Positions 31,956 to 44,892 of a stretch of 64,000 nt of DNA are shown here, piece after piece (the stretch's first letter is position 1; each line of letters begins with the position of its first letter). A program made the position numbers and the translations under genes. Below the pieces are notes generated by a model, which saw only the letters and a program-made list of their open reading frames with translations, was not told the origin of the DNA and did not search any database. Origin of the DNA: Phalacrocorax aristotelis (taxonomy: Eukaryota > Chordata > Aves > Suliformes > Phalacrocoracidae); NCBI RefSeq assembly GCF_949628215.1, contig NC_134283.1, positions 3,514,303 to 3,578,302 of the forward strand, in the 5' to 3' direction.

Positions 31956-32365
31956 ATTGCAAACCGGGAATTTTATAAACAAAATACTCACACGTATCAT
32001 TTATAATCATGATCGAGGCCAGAGCAATAATTATGATAAATCCTTTGTCGACCCTACTAAGAAGTCTTCTATGAAGTAGTAGGAAATTAATTCACGTTCT
32101 AGACAATGGTTCAATAAAATGCTTTCCAGCTTCTCTGACATATGGAATTCCACATGGGCTGCAATCAGATGTTCCCCAAATCACACTTTTTCATTGCTTA
32201 ACTCCTTGACAGTTTAACATAAACAAGCACTGAATTCATTAAACTGCATTATTTAAGCTTTCTAATTAACTGAAACAGCTGAAGTTTAAATCTTCAAACA
32301 CATGTTAAAGGCTTAATTTTCAAGACGTAAACCACAGTAAGACCTGTGGTTTATTAACATTTGAG
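31955..32365. promoter_or_regulatory. Candidate conserved non-coding element with paired RUNX motifs
   Basis: About 410 bases of complex AT-rich sequence, free of repeats, are dense in ATTA/TAAT, ATAAAC and GATAA-type words (for example tttataatcatgatc, aattatgataaatcc). They end in a composite inverted repeat at 32302-32360 whose inner arms contain ACCACA and TGTGGT, the RUNX core in facing orientation. The pattern suggests an enhancer in the FOXL1 regulatory territory. Conservation was not testable. Confidence 0.35.
32302..32360. repeat. Composite inverted repeat
   Basis: TAAACCACAG (32328-32337) and CTGTGGTTTA (32344-32353) form a perfect 10-bp inverted repeat with a 6-base spacer. Immediately outside on the right is TTAACAT (32354-32360), which pairs with ATGTTAA at 32302-32308, giving a second arm across a 19-base bulge. 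Confidence 0.85.
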
Positions 32366-34299
32366 GTGTTCAGCAGAGTACCTCTTATAATGAAAGGCAC
32401 TATTGCTTCAATTTGGAAACAGAACCTGTTTGACTATGAGCTCCCCGATTACTTTGTCCAGTCTCATGACGGATCTTCATTGCTCCATTCAATGTCCTGT
32501 GGCTCCCTAAGGAGCACAGATTTAAGCACTGTTCCTCAGAAAACAGGCATCTCCCTGCTCTGTGTGGTTCATGCCACATTCAAGACAGCCCAGTCAATAT
32601 TCTGGATGCAGTCTTGACCCCAGAGAAGGGCGCTTTAACCCATTAAAGTCTTTTAATCTTTGCCATGACTTGAGAAATGTGCTTCTGGAAGCAGTGAGGC
32701 TTCAATCCTTCTACAACCTTAACTGTACTTTATTACACAGCAAGAATTGTGTAGGTGAGGCGACTGATAATATGGCATCATCCCTTGGACCTGTATGATC
32801 GATCCTTGCTTGCAGGCAGGTGAGACCACAGAAGTGACCAGAACGCCGTGGATATTTGGTTGCCCCAAAGTTGTTTTTAAATTCAACTACTTTGAACTTG
32901 AGAGAGCCACCTTTTAATTCTTAAATGAAAGCAACCATGGCAACAGCATCAGCTTAATAGGGGCAGACACAGCATCTCAATGACCTGAGGACCACATGGC
33001 CACGGCATCGTGACGAGACGCGTACCAGAGATAATGGAGGGGTGAAAGACCTTTTAGCATTTCTTGTGCCACCAGTAATCGCTATGATGGAGCCCATCCA
33101 AAGCAAACCTGCGATGACCCTCTGACATTTTAGGAGGCGTTGAACTGAGCCATGGTAGGACTTGGCTTGCTCAGCACGGATGATGAGTTGTGCCCCTCTT
33201 CTTTCAGATGAGATAATAAATCTGACATGGGCACCAGGTTCTCTGTCCTGCCAGTGGGTTGATGTGTGAAATGTGGAGAGAGAGGAGGAAATGACAGGAA
33301 GTAAAGCACCATCAGCAAAACTTTCATATGGGTTTGTTCCCAGGAAACCACTTCCTCTGTTTGTATGGGCTGGAATGGGGATGGGACTGCATGGGGACTC
33401 TCGCTCTCAGCTAATTTAGCCCAGCCAGGAAAGCCATGGCACCCAGCTAAAATTAAAGGAGGTATTTTTTTTATTATTTGTTTATCTGGATTCTGCTGTC
33501 ATGGAGTTTTTGTTGCATGGGAATTTCCCCCCTCTTCTTTTTTCTTTCCTTCCTTTTTTTTTTTCCCCCCTACCAAAACTGTTTGTGGTGAAGTAACTCT
33601 TCAAAAATTAGTTTGGGCTAGAGAAAAAACCTAGACTCTTGTGAATGGGGAACCCAACACATGGATTTACACCAGGAAGGAGCACAGTAACGCACAATTT
33701 TTACTAACATTTAGATAAATGACATGGTTCCTTAGTGACTACTGCTCTCATTGATAGCTTACCCTCTGAGCGGGGGCACCAACCAAAGTTAAAAAGCAGT
33801 AGTTTTCTGGCCAAATGACATTCTCCTGTGCTCAGGTAAAAATGCATCTATAGCAATGTACCTTAATACCTAGTAATGGTTAGAAGGTTGCTTTACTTTC
33901 AATAATTTTTTTTATAATAAAATTATCTCTAGTGGGAGAAGGTGAAGAGAGCTGTGCAGTCCCAGTGCTGTTTGATTTCCCACATCACTGTGGGTGGTGT
34001 TTGTCCTGCTGAGCAATTTCATGAGCTTGTTTTTTCCTTGGCCAACCACCTCTCCATCCCTCCGAGGGGAGAGATAACAGAGGGGTTCCATTTGATATAA
34101 CCTGATTATCACCATTTCAGCTTCTGCAGTAGGGCACATCCCTCCTGATATAAAGCTCTTTTTTAACAAACACGTACCACCATGATGTTACCAAGGAAAA
34201 AACTGACTGTCACCACATTGCAATGACACAAAAACCACAGAAGCCAAAGGAAAAAACCCTATTATTGGCTTTATTCTCTGTATGTGAGCAATGGTGCAG

Positions 34300-34400
34300 T
34301 AAAGACTCTAAGCATATGCTTAACTGTAAGCCTGGGAGTGGCTTTATTGAAATTAGAAAGATTTCAGCTTATTGTTAAACTTTTGCAGCTTACAGGCTTT
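34300..34400. repeat. Degraded MITE-like palindromic element
   Basis: A perfect 14-bp palindrome TAAGCATATGCTTA (34309-34322) is followed by actgtaagcctgggagtggctttattgaaatta. This parallels TAAGCATGTGCTTAACTTTAAGCATGTGAGTAG...ATTGAAGTCA of the same old amniote family seen at 20326. Confidence 0.45.
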
Positions 34401-37400
34401 GCTAAGTCAGCACTTCTGCGCCACTGGAGAGGCACTGAGTACTTTTGTACAACAGAGTGGGAAAATTAAGGTCAGGGTGAGCTGGATCCAAGCACTGGAT
34501 CACAATTTTGTGTGCAGTTAATTAGTATTAATAAATTTTCCATTGTGAAGAAGCCCTTGATGAAAGAGCTCTGTCATCCCAGAACATCTGCAATGGAAAA
34601 TGCATGGGTAACAGGGTTTTAAGTGGATTGTCTGAAAACGAGGAGGTTCTTATAAATCCCATATGATTAAAAAGAAATAAGTGAAAATAGTTTAAATACA
34701 TTAGAGCATCGTTTATCACCATAAACATCCTCCAATGTAGAGGAAGGTTCCAGATTTTTTTCTGAATTAAAATAGAAGCGCTCTTATGGGTCACCTTCCA
34801 GCAGCCTTGCTTTAGTTCCCACTATCACCCCCAAATAAAGCATTTTTAAACCAGCGAAATTCCTTGTTTCTTCCTACATACAGATGTTTGTAAAGGTTTC
34901 AGGTTGCCTCAGTCTATAGCACCTCTGTGCCAAGGGCAGTTGCAAGGGTCAGCTTGGGGACTAATGGATGCGCTTGCCTTTAGGGGTGAAAACTGAGGCA
35001 GGTTCATGGGGAATAGAGCGGGTGGGCTGCCGTTCCTGTGGTGTCCCTGAACCTGAAACTGGAGGAGGCTGTGGGAAGAAAAAGTAATTTTATGGGTCTG
35101 TAACCAGTGAATTTGTTTAAAAAAATAAAAAATAAAAGACGAAAACTTCATAAAGCTTTCATCTGTGGTCAGGGGTCCTGCTCTGTAAAACCTCGTTCTG
35201 GCTGATAATGCCCCTATCAGGGAGGTGAAGAGGAGAAATAATCCTTAAATACAGCAGGAAGCTCATAAATAAGAAGTGTAGGTTAAAGTGCCCCAGAAGC
35301 CTCGTGTCCTGAGATGCATCTGGAAATGCGTTGTGTGGAGCTGGTGCCTTGGCAGGACGTGGAGCCACCGAGGTGCTGCCGAGGGCTGGGAACAGCTGGC
35401 TTTCCATGCTGACCAAGCATCCAGCCCCTGGGGTGGTGGTGTGTCTCAGCATAAAAAGCTCCTGGAGTGGGAAAGGGGATTGCGGTGGCGCAGCATCACC
35501 TGCCAGCTTGCAAAAAGCAAAAACCGAGCCAAGCCGCATCCCGGAGCTGAAGGTTTAGCGAGGTTAGTCACCAGCGACCAGAGCATCCCAAAATAAACAC
35601 GTACGTGTTTTTTGTTCCTTGGTATGTCAGTCGTACCCCATGTGCAGGGACAGTCTGGAACAACCTCCCTGGAGCCCCCCAGGATTTGTTTTGGAGTTAA
35701 AAGTAAGACCTTAAGTCAATGAGGAACTCTTGGAAAAATCTATGCTAGGAAAGACACGGGCAAGTTGTGAGAGCAACCACAGCTTGCTTTGATGGGGAGA
35801 GCTGGGGAAGGTTCTGTGGAAGGGAAGATCAGGAGCTGAGGTTGTGTCTGAGAACAGCGCTGGCAAGCACAGAGCAAAGCAGCTGCTTAAATTGCTGCTG
35901 CCCTGTCCTGTACCACCCGTCCTCCTTCTGCTCCTCTCCATGGGGATGCATCTTAGCAAGAGACCAGAGAACAACTGCCAACAGCTCATTTTAGAAGACA
36001 ATTTTAACCTCTTTTTCTGTTCAGGAAAGTTGCCAGGGCAATTACTATTGTCTCAAAGCACATTTGAGCAAACTAATTTGTGAAATGCTTCTTCAGGTAT
36101 TTTGCTGAGCGTCCTGATTGCAGATGGATAAGCACAGTGGAGCTGTTTATGGTCCTCAGCTGGATGAATGTGGGGCATTTTTGGTGTGAATAGTTGCACT
36201 TAAGAGCATCGGATTTTATTTCCCTGAAAATCTGCTGATGGAATGTAGAAACCCTCATCCCATGGGCATTTTTGCTCTGGTGAATTCCAAAGCAAAGCGG
36301 TTGCTTGTGATGGAATAGAAGCCCTGGAAACTGAGGGTGATGATGGCACTGCTGTCAAGGAAAGTCTGGGGTGCACGAAGCTTTGCTCCTGCTCCAGACT
36401 TACCCCAGGTCTCCGGCATTGCCATCCCACCCCACTCCCAGCACCAATTCCCTTTTTTCTTCACCATCCTGTGGAAGAAGAGCTCCCCATCCTCGGGGCA
36501 GCAAAACTTGGTTTGCCTCCACCTCATTCCTTATTTTCCACAGTGCGCTCGGCAATTGTTTAGTCTGGTACTGAAGTTCAGAGGCATTGATAAAATGTAA
36601 AGATTAGAAACCAAATCGCACCAAGGAGCATGTGCCTTCCCTGGCTTTGTGCCGTTGCTGGAGACGGCTCTGATCTTTCCCACCCTCTCCCCGCAGACAG
36701 GCTGAACTTCTACCTGCGGAATGGTTTTGGGTCTGTCACTCATTATTAGCAGATCACTTTGGGGAAAAAAATCCCCATGATGCTGAGCCTGAAATTCAGA
36801 AAAGATTTAAAAGACTCTGCTTGCTTTAAAGAAAACAAGATTTCACGCAACTCTTTGCTCTGTAGTGTTACCCCTGTAGGCTAGAAGCATCCTGGGTGAG
36901 GCTGCTTTAGAGAGGTCTTGTGGTTTTGCTAAAAACAACAGACATGAGATAATGACACAAGTAGGCCCTGACCTCCAGCTCTGTCCGATCTCCTGTTCCA
37001 TCTGAGAGGTCTGGACCAGGCCGTGGTGCAGGCTGAGCTCCTCTCGTGCAAGATGGGGATGGGGTTTGTCACTTGACCGTGTGCCACTTGTAGTTTTGCT
37101 GGTATTTTGATAAGAAGATGCTTGGCAGGAGTTTTTGTTGTCTGAAATCACACGTTGACAAGAATAAGGGGAAAGCAAAGAACGTTTCTGAGCTCTATTT
37201 AATTATATATCAATAATGACTCTTTCTAGAGAAAGGAAGTGCTTTAGAAAATTGATAATTGGTAGAAAAGTGTCAGCAAAAGCTCTTAACATCATGCTCG
37301 GTTCGCCTGGTTAAGTTCTCTTTCACTGAAGGCTTTCTCCACCTAGCTGTGAAAATGCAGGTGGTGGACATCATTTTGGTGTTCAGGAAGAAAATGGGTG

Positions 37401-37416
37401 CCTATTATACAACTAT

Positions 37417-37450
37417 GGGCCTGATCCAAATCCACTGAAGACACCAAAGC
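37417..37450. repeat. End of a degraded palindromic amniote repeat
   Basis: gggcctgatccaaatccactgaag closely follows the recalled end GGGCCTGATCCAAAGCCCACTGAAGTCAATGG of an old MITE-like family. The remaining part is too decayed to recognise. Confidence 0.5.
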
Positions 37451-40400
37451 CACAGATGTCACCAAATCCGTCTGTAATTATTTTCTGAAGAGAGGTCCAT
37501 GTCACAACCTCCAGTACAATCCAAACTCTGGGTATTGAAGCTGCACCTGCTTCAAATTACGGATGGGCATTTTTCTTTTGCTCGTGTATTAGTTCAAACA
37601 AACATCGTAAGGACTTTTGCACTGAAGAAAAATAACGAAGAAGGACTAAATAAAGTAAGAGGAAGGAGAAAATAATTGATTAGGTCGAAAAGCAAAGTCA
37701 ATCATTCCTTTCCTACGTGACTTTTTAGTGGCTAGAACTCTCAGAGTGTCTTCTGAAAAGAAAGTGAAACCACCGGTATGCTCCAAAAACCAGAGACAGT
37801 TAATAAATCACCGCAGCCTCAAATTGTAAAGCATTTTGGGGAGGTGATGGCTTCTTTGGCTCACACATAGACCCTACAAAGCATTTAGAGTGTCCCAGAA
37901 ATTTTAACCTTCTTTAAGGAAGCACATGCCTTACTGGAGCAGTTTTTGTAAAACCGTGAATAAAATGTAATGAGTTCAGCATTTTCATATCATTCTAATT
38001 TTCTTAGCTGATATTTGAGATAAAAGACAAAGCCTGCCTTGGTTTCAGTTCAGAGGACGTTCTGTACTATGGCTTCACTTCTCTGAAATACTGATCAAAG
38101 CGGAGCTGTGAAATCTTACTATCCCATTGCTAACTGCACTGTTGACTTTGTGCATACTTCCAAAATCCCTGCTTCCCCTTAGACCTTTTGACCACCTTAT
38201 TAAAAAAAAAAAGGCAAGATATTTGCATTTGGTACTGTTCAGTACTTTCTTGTGAGAAACAGTCTTACTAGGGAGCTGAAGCACGATTTTCCTGTTCTAT
38301 AATTAAAAGAATAAACCTTTTCCATGGTACCTCCAAGCTTGCTCTGCTCTGAAACATGCGTGATATCATTTTGCCTACTGTGAGGGATGCAGTTCATTAA
38401 CCTTGGAGACACTCCCCTCATCAAAGAAAGGAGGGAAACGGCTCATGAGTTTTCCTCACAGATTCTCCGATTATATTAATCCCAGAAGATCTGAACTTCA
38501 TTTTCTTCCCATCTGGGACAAGAATCCAGCAGGGAGAAGTTCAGGGCACCCAAATGTTTCCATAACTGTCTGAAATAACTTCATGCACTTCAGCTCGGCA
38601 GCTGTGTAACCAAGCATGGGGCTCCCCACCAGGTTCACCCCATCCCTGTCCCTTGGCTTTCCCGGGAGAGGGACCATCGGTGGGGGGTGAAGGGTGCTGG
38701 GACACCTCACTCGTCACCTGATGCCAGCTGGATGGAGATATTTCATGTGATGTTTTTCCCAATAGCCTTCTCCCTCCATAATTTGTCTTCTAAATAAATA
38801 AAGAGAGGAGATGTGATGTTGGTGGGATGACACAGAATCAGGCATGGTGAAGAAGTGGCTGTCTGTGAAAGAGGCTTTCAAGCAAGCTTCCCGGCAGGGA
38901 AGGGACCAGCGGGCCCAGTAAAACAGCGGGTGGTTTGAGGTGACGCTAAAGGGATCCTGTTGCTCTGCTCTTGGGATGGTTTTATGCAGTGGCTGTGGGG
39001 ATTGCAGACCTACAGGAAACCGTAATTTTCATTTGAGCAGATTTAACATCCTGGAGACACCCTCCTGGGTGGGAGCGATGATAGAGAAGGCAGCCTGCGA
39101 GTCCTCTCGGGAGCGGGACGTCAGTTCCAGGCAGCACCCATGAACGTTGCGCGGGGTCCAACGCTGCAGACAGGGCAGCTGCACAAGAGCTTTGGGCACA
39201 CGGGCGCCCGCACCCACAGCCGGGCGCTTGGCTACGCACGTGTGCAGGGGGTGGCTGGGGGAGCTGACATTGCTTCAGCTTGTTTCTGTGGTCTCTGAAC
39301 ATCAGCCTTGAAGTCAATCTTCTTTTCTGGAGGAAAAAAAATAGTAGTTTTGACATTCCACGAAATCCCAAAAGGAAAAATACTGAAAATTAAATGGGTT
39401 GGTCTCCGTCCAACTCAGTTACTCATGGGAGATAAATGATTTCGTATGCTAATGACCATTCCCTCAAATCTCTGACATTTTCTTACAATGTACTTAAGTA
39501 CAGTTTGTTTTGCTTTCTGTCTCCACAACAATTACAAAGATTTATATTTTATTGCTCCGGTTATGTTTGCCAGCACCACACTTCCTTTCCTTTTTAAAGG
39601 CACAGTGGTATTGTCTGCTACGGCACATAACGGAGCTTTCTGAATAGCTAAAATGAAAATAAACAAGGCTGAACTTATCTTCTGGAAGAGGGCAGACACT
39701 TTCACTAGGCACAGCGAAGCCAATAAAGGCTTCTGGCTCTTTTCTCCTCGACAGATCAGTACACACAGGATCAGCAGCAGTTCATAAGCAAGACAACTCT
39801 GTCACCTTTGGTGATAACTTAAAATTAATTCCCCCTTCTAATGTGGTTACGAACAGCTAAAACCTGCCACCTTTCAAGACGCTTCTGGTGGTGAGGGCTA
39901 ATTTCTTCAGTCTACTGTTTGGCAGAGGGGGGTGCACGTGCTTCGTGGAGGAGGGACTCCCGTGTTGGTGCAAGCTGGTGGAGGAACAAAGTCGCACTGT
40001 ACCCCGGGGCAGGTAGGACAAACGATGATTCTTTCCAGTGACACCTTTCCCTGACTCCTCCGGCCATCTCCCAGCCCTCTGTGTGACTCAGATCTCCGTC
40101 GGGGAGGACCGGTGGGAGGAGGAGGGCTTTAGTTCATGGCCTCCCTGCTGACTTTGCCAACAAGGATGCCAGTGCTAAATTAGCATTGCTGGGTTAAGTC
40201 TGCAGGGAACGGAGCTGAGGTCACGACGTTTCAGACTGGAAACCAGATAATCCTGGGCTGCAATGGCACTTTGCCCACGGTTGTCTGAGGAGCCTTTTCC
40301 GTCGCCCTGTCTCTGCCACATCTGAGCAGCTCAGCACCACGAGGGGTGCTGAGCCCCCGCGATGCCGCAGTGGCACCCCACTGCCTGCCACTAATTAGTC

Positions 40401-41221
40401 CTCTGCTACGCTCTCGTTATTTTATACCCGATGTTGTTTTAAAAGCATAATCCCCTTCTAGCCCCGCTGGCGTGGCAGATAGCAGGGTGGTCGAAGAAGT
40501 CCTGCTTCACCGACCGGCACTGGCTGCCCGAGCTGTGGGCAGTGACCGTGGGAGCATTGCTAGTCCCCTGCGAGGCAAACCTCGTGAGGGGTGGCCGTGT
40601 GCGTGTGAATCGGCTTCACGACTCGGTTCCAGCCAAAACCGGGCTGCTAACGATGACCTCACGGCAGGTCGGATCCAGTTTTGTTTTTACAGACAGAAGG
40701 AGAATCCACTGATTGTGGCTTTCTTGGGAATCATTTGCAGTCCATGAGTAATGTGGACCACAAGATGAAAAAAATTAAAAGAGGAGTCTTAAAAAAGAAA
40801 GGAGAAAAGAAGACAGTAGAGTCTGTGTTTTCCACTATGTGCTATGAACATCTTGAGCAACTCTGTTACGAAAAGACTCTGTTCAAATAAGCTGTACCAG
40901 TTAGGAAATGGAAAGCCTGGTGAAAAATGGTGGCCACAGATACCTCTCTTTCAGGATCATAACCCATTTGCATGGGTTTCATCAGAAAAATGAAAAATGG
41001 CAGTGATTGCAGCCTGTGACACAATTTTGCCCTCTTGTTTAAAGAGTTTAATGTACTGCACAAGCATTGGCAGTAGTTGGGAAACTTGTAACTAGCTGCA
41101 GCTCCTCCTAAGTTCGTAATTATCCTGTCTGAAACATACATTACTTAGACTAAGGAATGTGCATTGTATATCACATAGCAAGTAAAAAAATTTATCATAA
41201 TTTTCTCTATTGATTGCAATG

Positions 41222-41345
41222 TTGGACTCAGATGCAGAAATTCAGGTTTTGTTTGCTGGCCCCTTCCTTAGGCTTCCTGTGTCACCTTGGGAAAGCCTCC
41301 TTGTGCTTCCGCTTATCACTCAGTAAGTTGGGAAAAGGAAGTAAG
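41222..41345 (+). repeat. MIR-like SINE relic
   Basis: ttcaggttttgtttgctgg...cctgtgtcaccttgggaaagcctcc...tgtgcttccgcttatcactcagtaagttggga follows the order of MIR core-SINE words (TGTGTGACCTTGGGCAAGTC...CTGTGCCTCAGTTTCCTCATCTGTAAAATGGGGA). Divergence is high, as expected for a pre-avian SINE. Confidence 0.5.
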
Positions 41346-42174
41346 AGCACAGGATATTCTTTTGCGGGATGCAAAGGACAGCTTTTTGCCAAAATTTGAA
41401 TGAGAAAAAAATGCTGATCACTCCCACAGCTGATGAAGGAGGAGAGGGACGCCATGAAGAATGTTGTCAAAACTTTAATAATTTCCAGTGGGCCTAAAGA
41501 TATTTTGGGTTTCTCACCACTAGTCAGCCTTCTCCTGCCGTTTGTTCATGGTGTCTTCCAGCAATTCCTTGCTACTACAGTCTTCATCTGGTGCCAGCTG
41601 AAATATGCAGCCATAATAATGATATTTTATTTCAAAGCTTCTTGCTCTGCTCATGGCCAGAATGTCTGAGTATCTTCCACTGCGTTTCTGTTGATAGTAA
41701 TAATGCTACAAATAAAAAAGGCAAATTGCAGAAGCATCCTCAGCTTGTGTTCGGTTTAAGCACTGCTCATTTGAGCTGGTTTTGGGAGAGGGAGAGGCAA
41801 TGTCCCTAGCTGATTCGCTCTGCAGGTCAAGGTACGTTGCAGGCAGACCCCACCGGCCCCATGGACTTGACGCAGGAGGGGCGTAGAAGGCTCCCAGCCC
41901 CACTGGTGTGGCATACGATGGTGTGTGGTGCCCTGTGATGTGGCTGTGGCTTCCGTTCCTCAGCCTCCCCCTTGGTGGGTGTGTGGCCAGGCCACCAGTG
42001 CGGGCAGCATTGCCATTTAAAAGAACAATAAAGGCTGAGCTCCTATTCCCAAAGGGAAAATGTAAATTGTAAGATCTTTCCTAAAAATATGGATTATGAA
42101 AGTGCATCCATTTCTATTGTTTTGGTGAAACACTTTGTTAACTGAACTTAATCAAACACACATTATTTTTCTCT

Positions 42175-42258
42175 GTGGATGAAATTCTCTGGCCTGTGTT
42201 ACCCAGGTCAAACCAGATGATCTAATGGTCCCTTTGGCCTTAAAATTCTCTGAGACAA
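42175..42258 (+). mobile_element. Ancient CR1 LINE 3'-end relic
   Basis: gaaattctctggcctgtgttacccaggtcaaaccagatgatctaatggtccctttggccttaaaattctctga, read in pieces, matches the 3' end of old sauropsid CR1 copies (CTGGCCTGTGTTATACAGG..., CAGATGATC, AATGGTCCCTTCTGGCCTTAAA). It is a short 3' piece of an old family, clearly older than the two young CR1 copies in this window. Confidence 0.8.
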
Positions 42259-44850
42259 TGAAACATGGGTTTCATTAATGTAGCTAGACATTTGGAAGAA
42301 GGAAATATGAGCTATGCTTACCCTAATAATACATGTCTCAGATTGCTATGGCATTTGTGTCCATCCTTTTGCCAGACTGCAGTTTGTGGAGTGAAGCAGG
42401 GCCCTGATCTCTCTCCCTTGGGAATGATCTCCCTACTCAACTTCGATTATCGAAAAGCAGATGCATGCATGCCTTTGCAGCCCATTTGACCATCTGAAAG
42501 CAAGTCTCTGGGGAATCTCAAGTGCCTTTTCTCTCCTTTCAGTCACGGACAGTAAAACTCCCGCTGCCCATCATATGCATCACATCAAAAACCAGACCAA
42601 AGTCATCTCCTGCTCCTGGGGCTTTAGATTCTCCGTTCTCTGTGATGACCTGCTTTGACATCAAGATGATTCCTGAGAACACAATCCTTGTGTATCTACT
42701 TGCATCTAATGAAGCAGTGGTGGCTTGTCCCGTACCTTCTGCAGAACGAGACCCTTTGTGCTTCTCCTGGTTCATCACTGAAGGAGGGAAGGGGGACAGA
42801 GGGCAGTTACAGCTTGGGAGATGCAGGGCTGAGCACGAAGGCATTCAGCAGTGAATGCCACCAGCCACAGATGGCACCAGGGAAGGTTGCAGCTGTCACC
42901 TCAGGGCTGCAAGCAGCCACATCTGCATGAATCGGGCTTCTTCGTCCAACTCCATCCCTTTCTGACCTCCTTGCCTAATGCCTGCGGATGCGCACAGCCA
43001 CTGCAGAAAGCATTCCAGCCTCCGGGAGCCATCTAATTTGTGTGAAAGACCAAGGGGAAAACAAGAAAGGCTGCAGAAGGATCTCATTGCAAAAACCAGC
43101 CCCCCTGCCCTGGCTGGGGCAGGCTGCGATTACAGACAATACCTTCTGTATTTCTCAAAGGGAAGTGATATATCCTTCCCAAGGCAGGCCCATGACGGCT
43201 GTCATGCTTTGTGGCTGCACTGGGTATGCGATGATGTCATTTCAGAGAAGGAATTAAAGATTGGCTTCAGTTTGAGGAGGTTTGGTTGTTTTGGTGTTTT
43301 TTAAAGTTTGCCTTAATTTCCTTTTCTTTTTCTTTTTTTTTTTGCATTCGAAATTCACCCAGCGACGTTTCCAAACCAAATCTCTCTCCAAGAGCCTTCC
43401 CGCCCTGCTCCCTCTTTCCCCGTTGTCCCATGCTGGCGCCGGGCACTGGATCCTTACTGGGAAACGGGTAGGTCACATGGTTTACTGTCAGCCACAGAGA
43501 CCTCTTTGGCCACCGCGTGAATCACTCTGGAGAGAGTCTCATTTTCTGCACCACCTCCTGAAATGTCAGAGAAAAATAAAACCCACTGTGTGACTGTAAT
43601 GAGGCATATTCTGGTCCTGTTTATTTTGTAGGCAAACAGCCACTACCAGCAAGCAGCGTTAGCTATAGGTTCCAAAAAAATCTCCTTTACCAAGGATATT
43701 GTATGTGAAGGAGAACTGCCAAATTCTCCACGCTGGAATGTCTGTTTTCCAGGGAACGGGCTTTTTTGGCGCATCTTGAGCAACCCGGAGTCAGATGGCA
43801 ACCAAGCGAGCAATACAAAGACCCCGCGCCAGCGAGACGGATGTCACTGCTGCAAGGGGAGAAATCAGACGTAAGACGAGTTCTGAACCTCTACCCCTCT
43901 CCCAAAAGTTGTTAATCTTATCCTGAAGGAGGAACCGTCCCCGTCTTGGCCCGGTGCCCAAACCCATTTTGGCTTATCACTCAGCCAAGCCGGTCAGTCA
44001 ACACCGGGAGTTTCCACCTCTGAGGATGGGCTGCAGGAAGCCAAAATCTGTCACTTCTTTCCTCTGCCTCATTAGATCCTGCCTCTCACAGGATGCTGAA
44101 ATCAAGGCCCTGTGTGTTCACGGACAGATAAATCAGTTCAGACCACCAAATAATGGAAATTCAAACACAAGCGCCTATCTGTGGGTCTTATGTTTTCACA
44201 TCCTCCGGTAAAACTTTATGAGGCGGTAAGTGCAATAATTAAGAAAAAGTTTTAAAAAAAGCACCAACTAACTTCTTAAAAGGGCTCTTGGGTACAAGTC
44301 CATCGTCGTGAGTGTAGTTTGCTGAGCCTCAACGTTATGGTCTTAATATTGGGAAGAGCTTCGGATGGGGACAGCAGGACTGCTGCAAAAGGAAGGCATC
44401 TCCGGTCTCACCAACGGGGGCTAGAGTGCTTTGACCAACATGTTTTTGTAATTCAGCTTTTTAAAGGTAGGACCTGATGTTTAGCCACCAAACCCCATCT
44501 GCAGCATTCCAACTGGAATTGGCCTCATCTCCAAAGACGTGAACACCCTTGAGTAGGTTTAATTGACTTTTGTAGGAACTCATGAGGCTGAGAAAGTTTG
44601 TTTACGTGGACTTGCCTTCACCAATTGATGAAGCATTTGACCCCAGGTTAAATGCTCTGATCATACCAGGTCTGAACAAAGCATCTAGAGCAAAGTCCTG
44701 TTTCTGGCAGCAGTCTGTAGAGAATGCGTAAGAAAATATATCAGAATGGTGCAAATGTGTAATGCTACCTCTCTAAATCCTCTTACAGCCTCCAAAAAAT
44801 ATTACTTGTAGGTGATTATGTGTGTTTGTGAGCTTTAATCTCCTTTTGTC
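42259..44850. other. Intergenic, no gene seen
   Basis: No supported gene or repeat beyond the pyrimidine tract at 43318-43343. Open frames here are short and overlap one another on both strands without recognisable products. Confidence 0.55.
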
Positions 44851-44855
44851 GGTCT

Positions 44856-44892
44856 GATCTTGGCAAGATCGCCGTGATTTCAGCGATCTTGC
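44856..44892. repeat. Overlapping inverted repeats (GATCTTG three times, alternating strand)
   Basis: GATCTTG (44856-44862), G, CAAGATC (44864-44870) forms one 7-bp inverted repeat. GCAAGATCGC (44863-44872), a 10-base spacer, and GCGATCTTGC (44883-44892) forms a perfect 10-bp inverted repeat. The middle arm is shared, so the two folds exclude each other. Local CpG and GC content is above the flanks (44845-44955). Confidence 0.85.

Larger units (their letters stand above)
32366..42174. other. Intergenic, no gene seen
   Basis: No coding region is supported. The stretch contains relics at 34300 and 37417, a MIR-like piece at 41222, a pyrimidine tract at 33525-33570, and a CpG-richer patch at 39100-39250 and 40470-40670 with no recognisable product. 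Blocks 37140-37330 and 37560-38080 are complex AT-rich sequence of unknown role. Confidence 0.6.

Noticed and set aside
40470-40670. CpG-containing stretch with a CGAGG-CAAA-CCTCG hairpin that might be an RNA gene
   Set aside because: The stem is only 5 bp and no tRNA boxes or other RNA family signature is visible.
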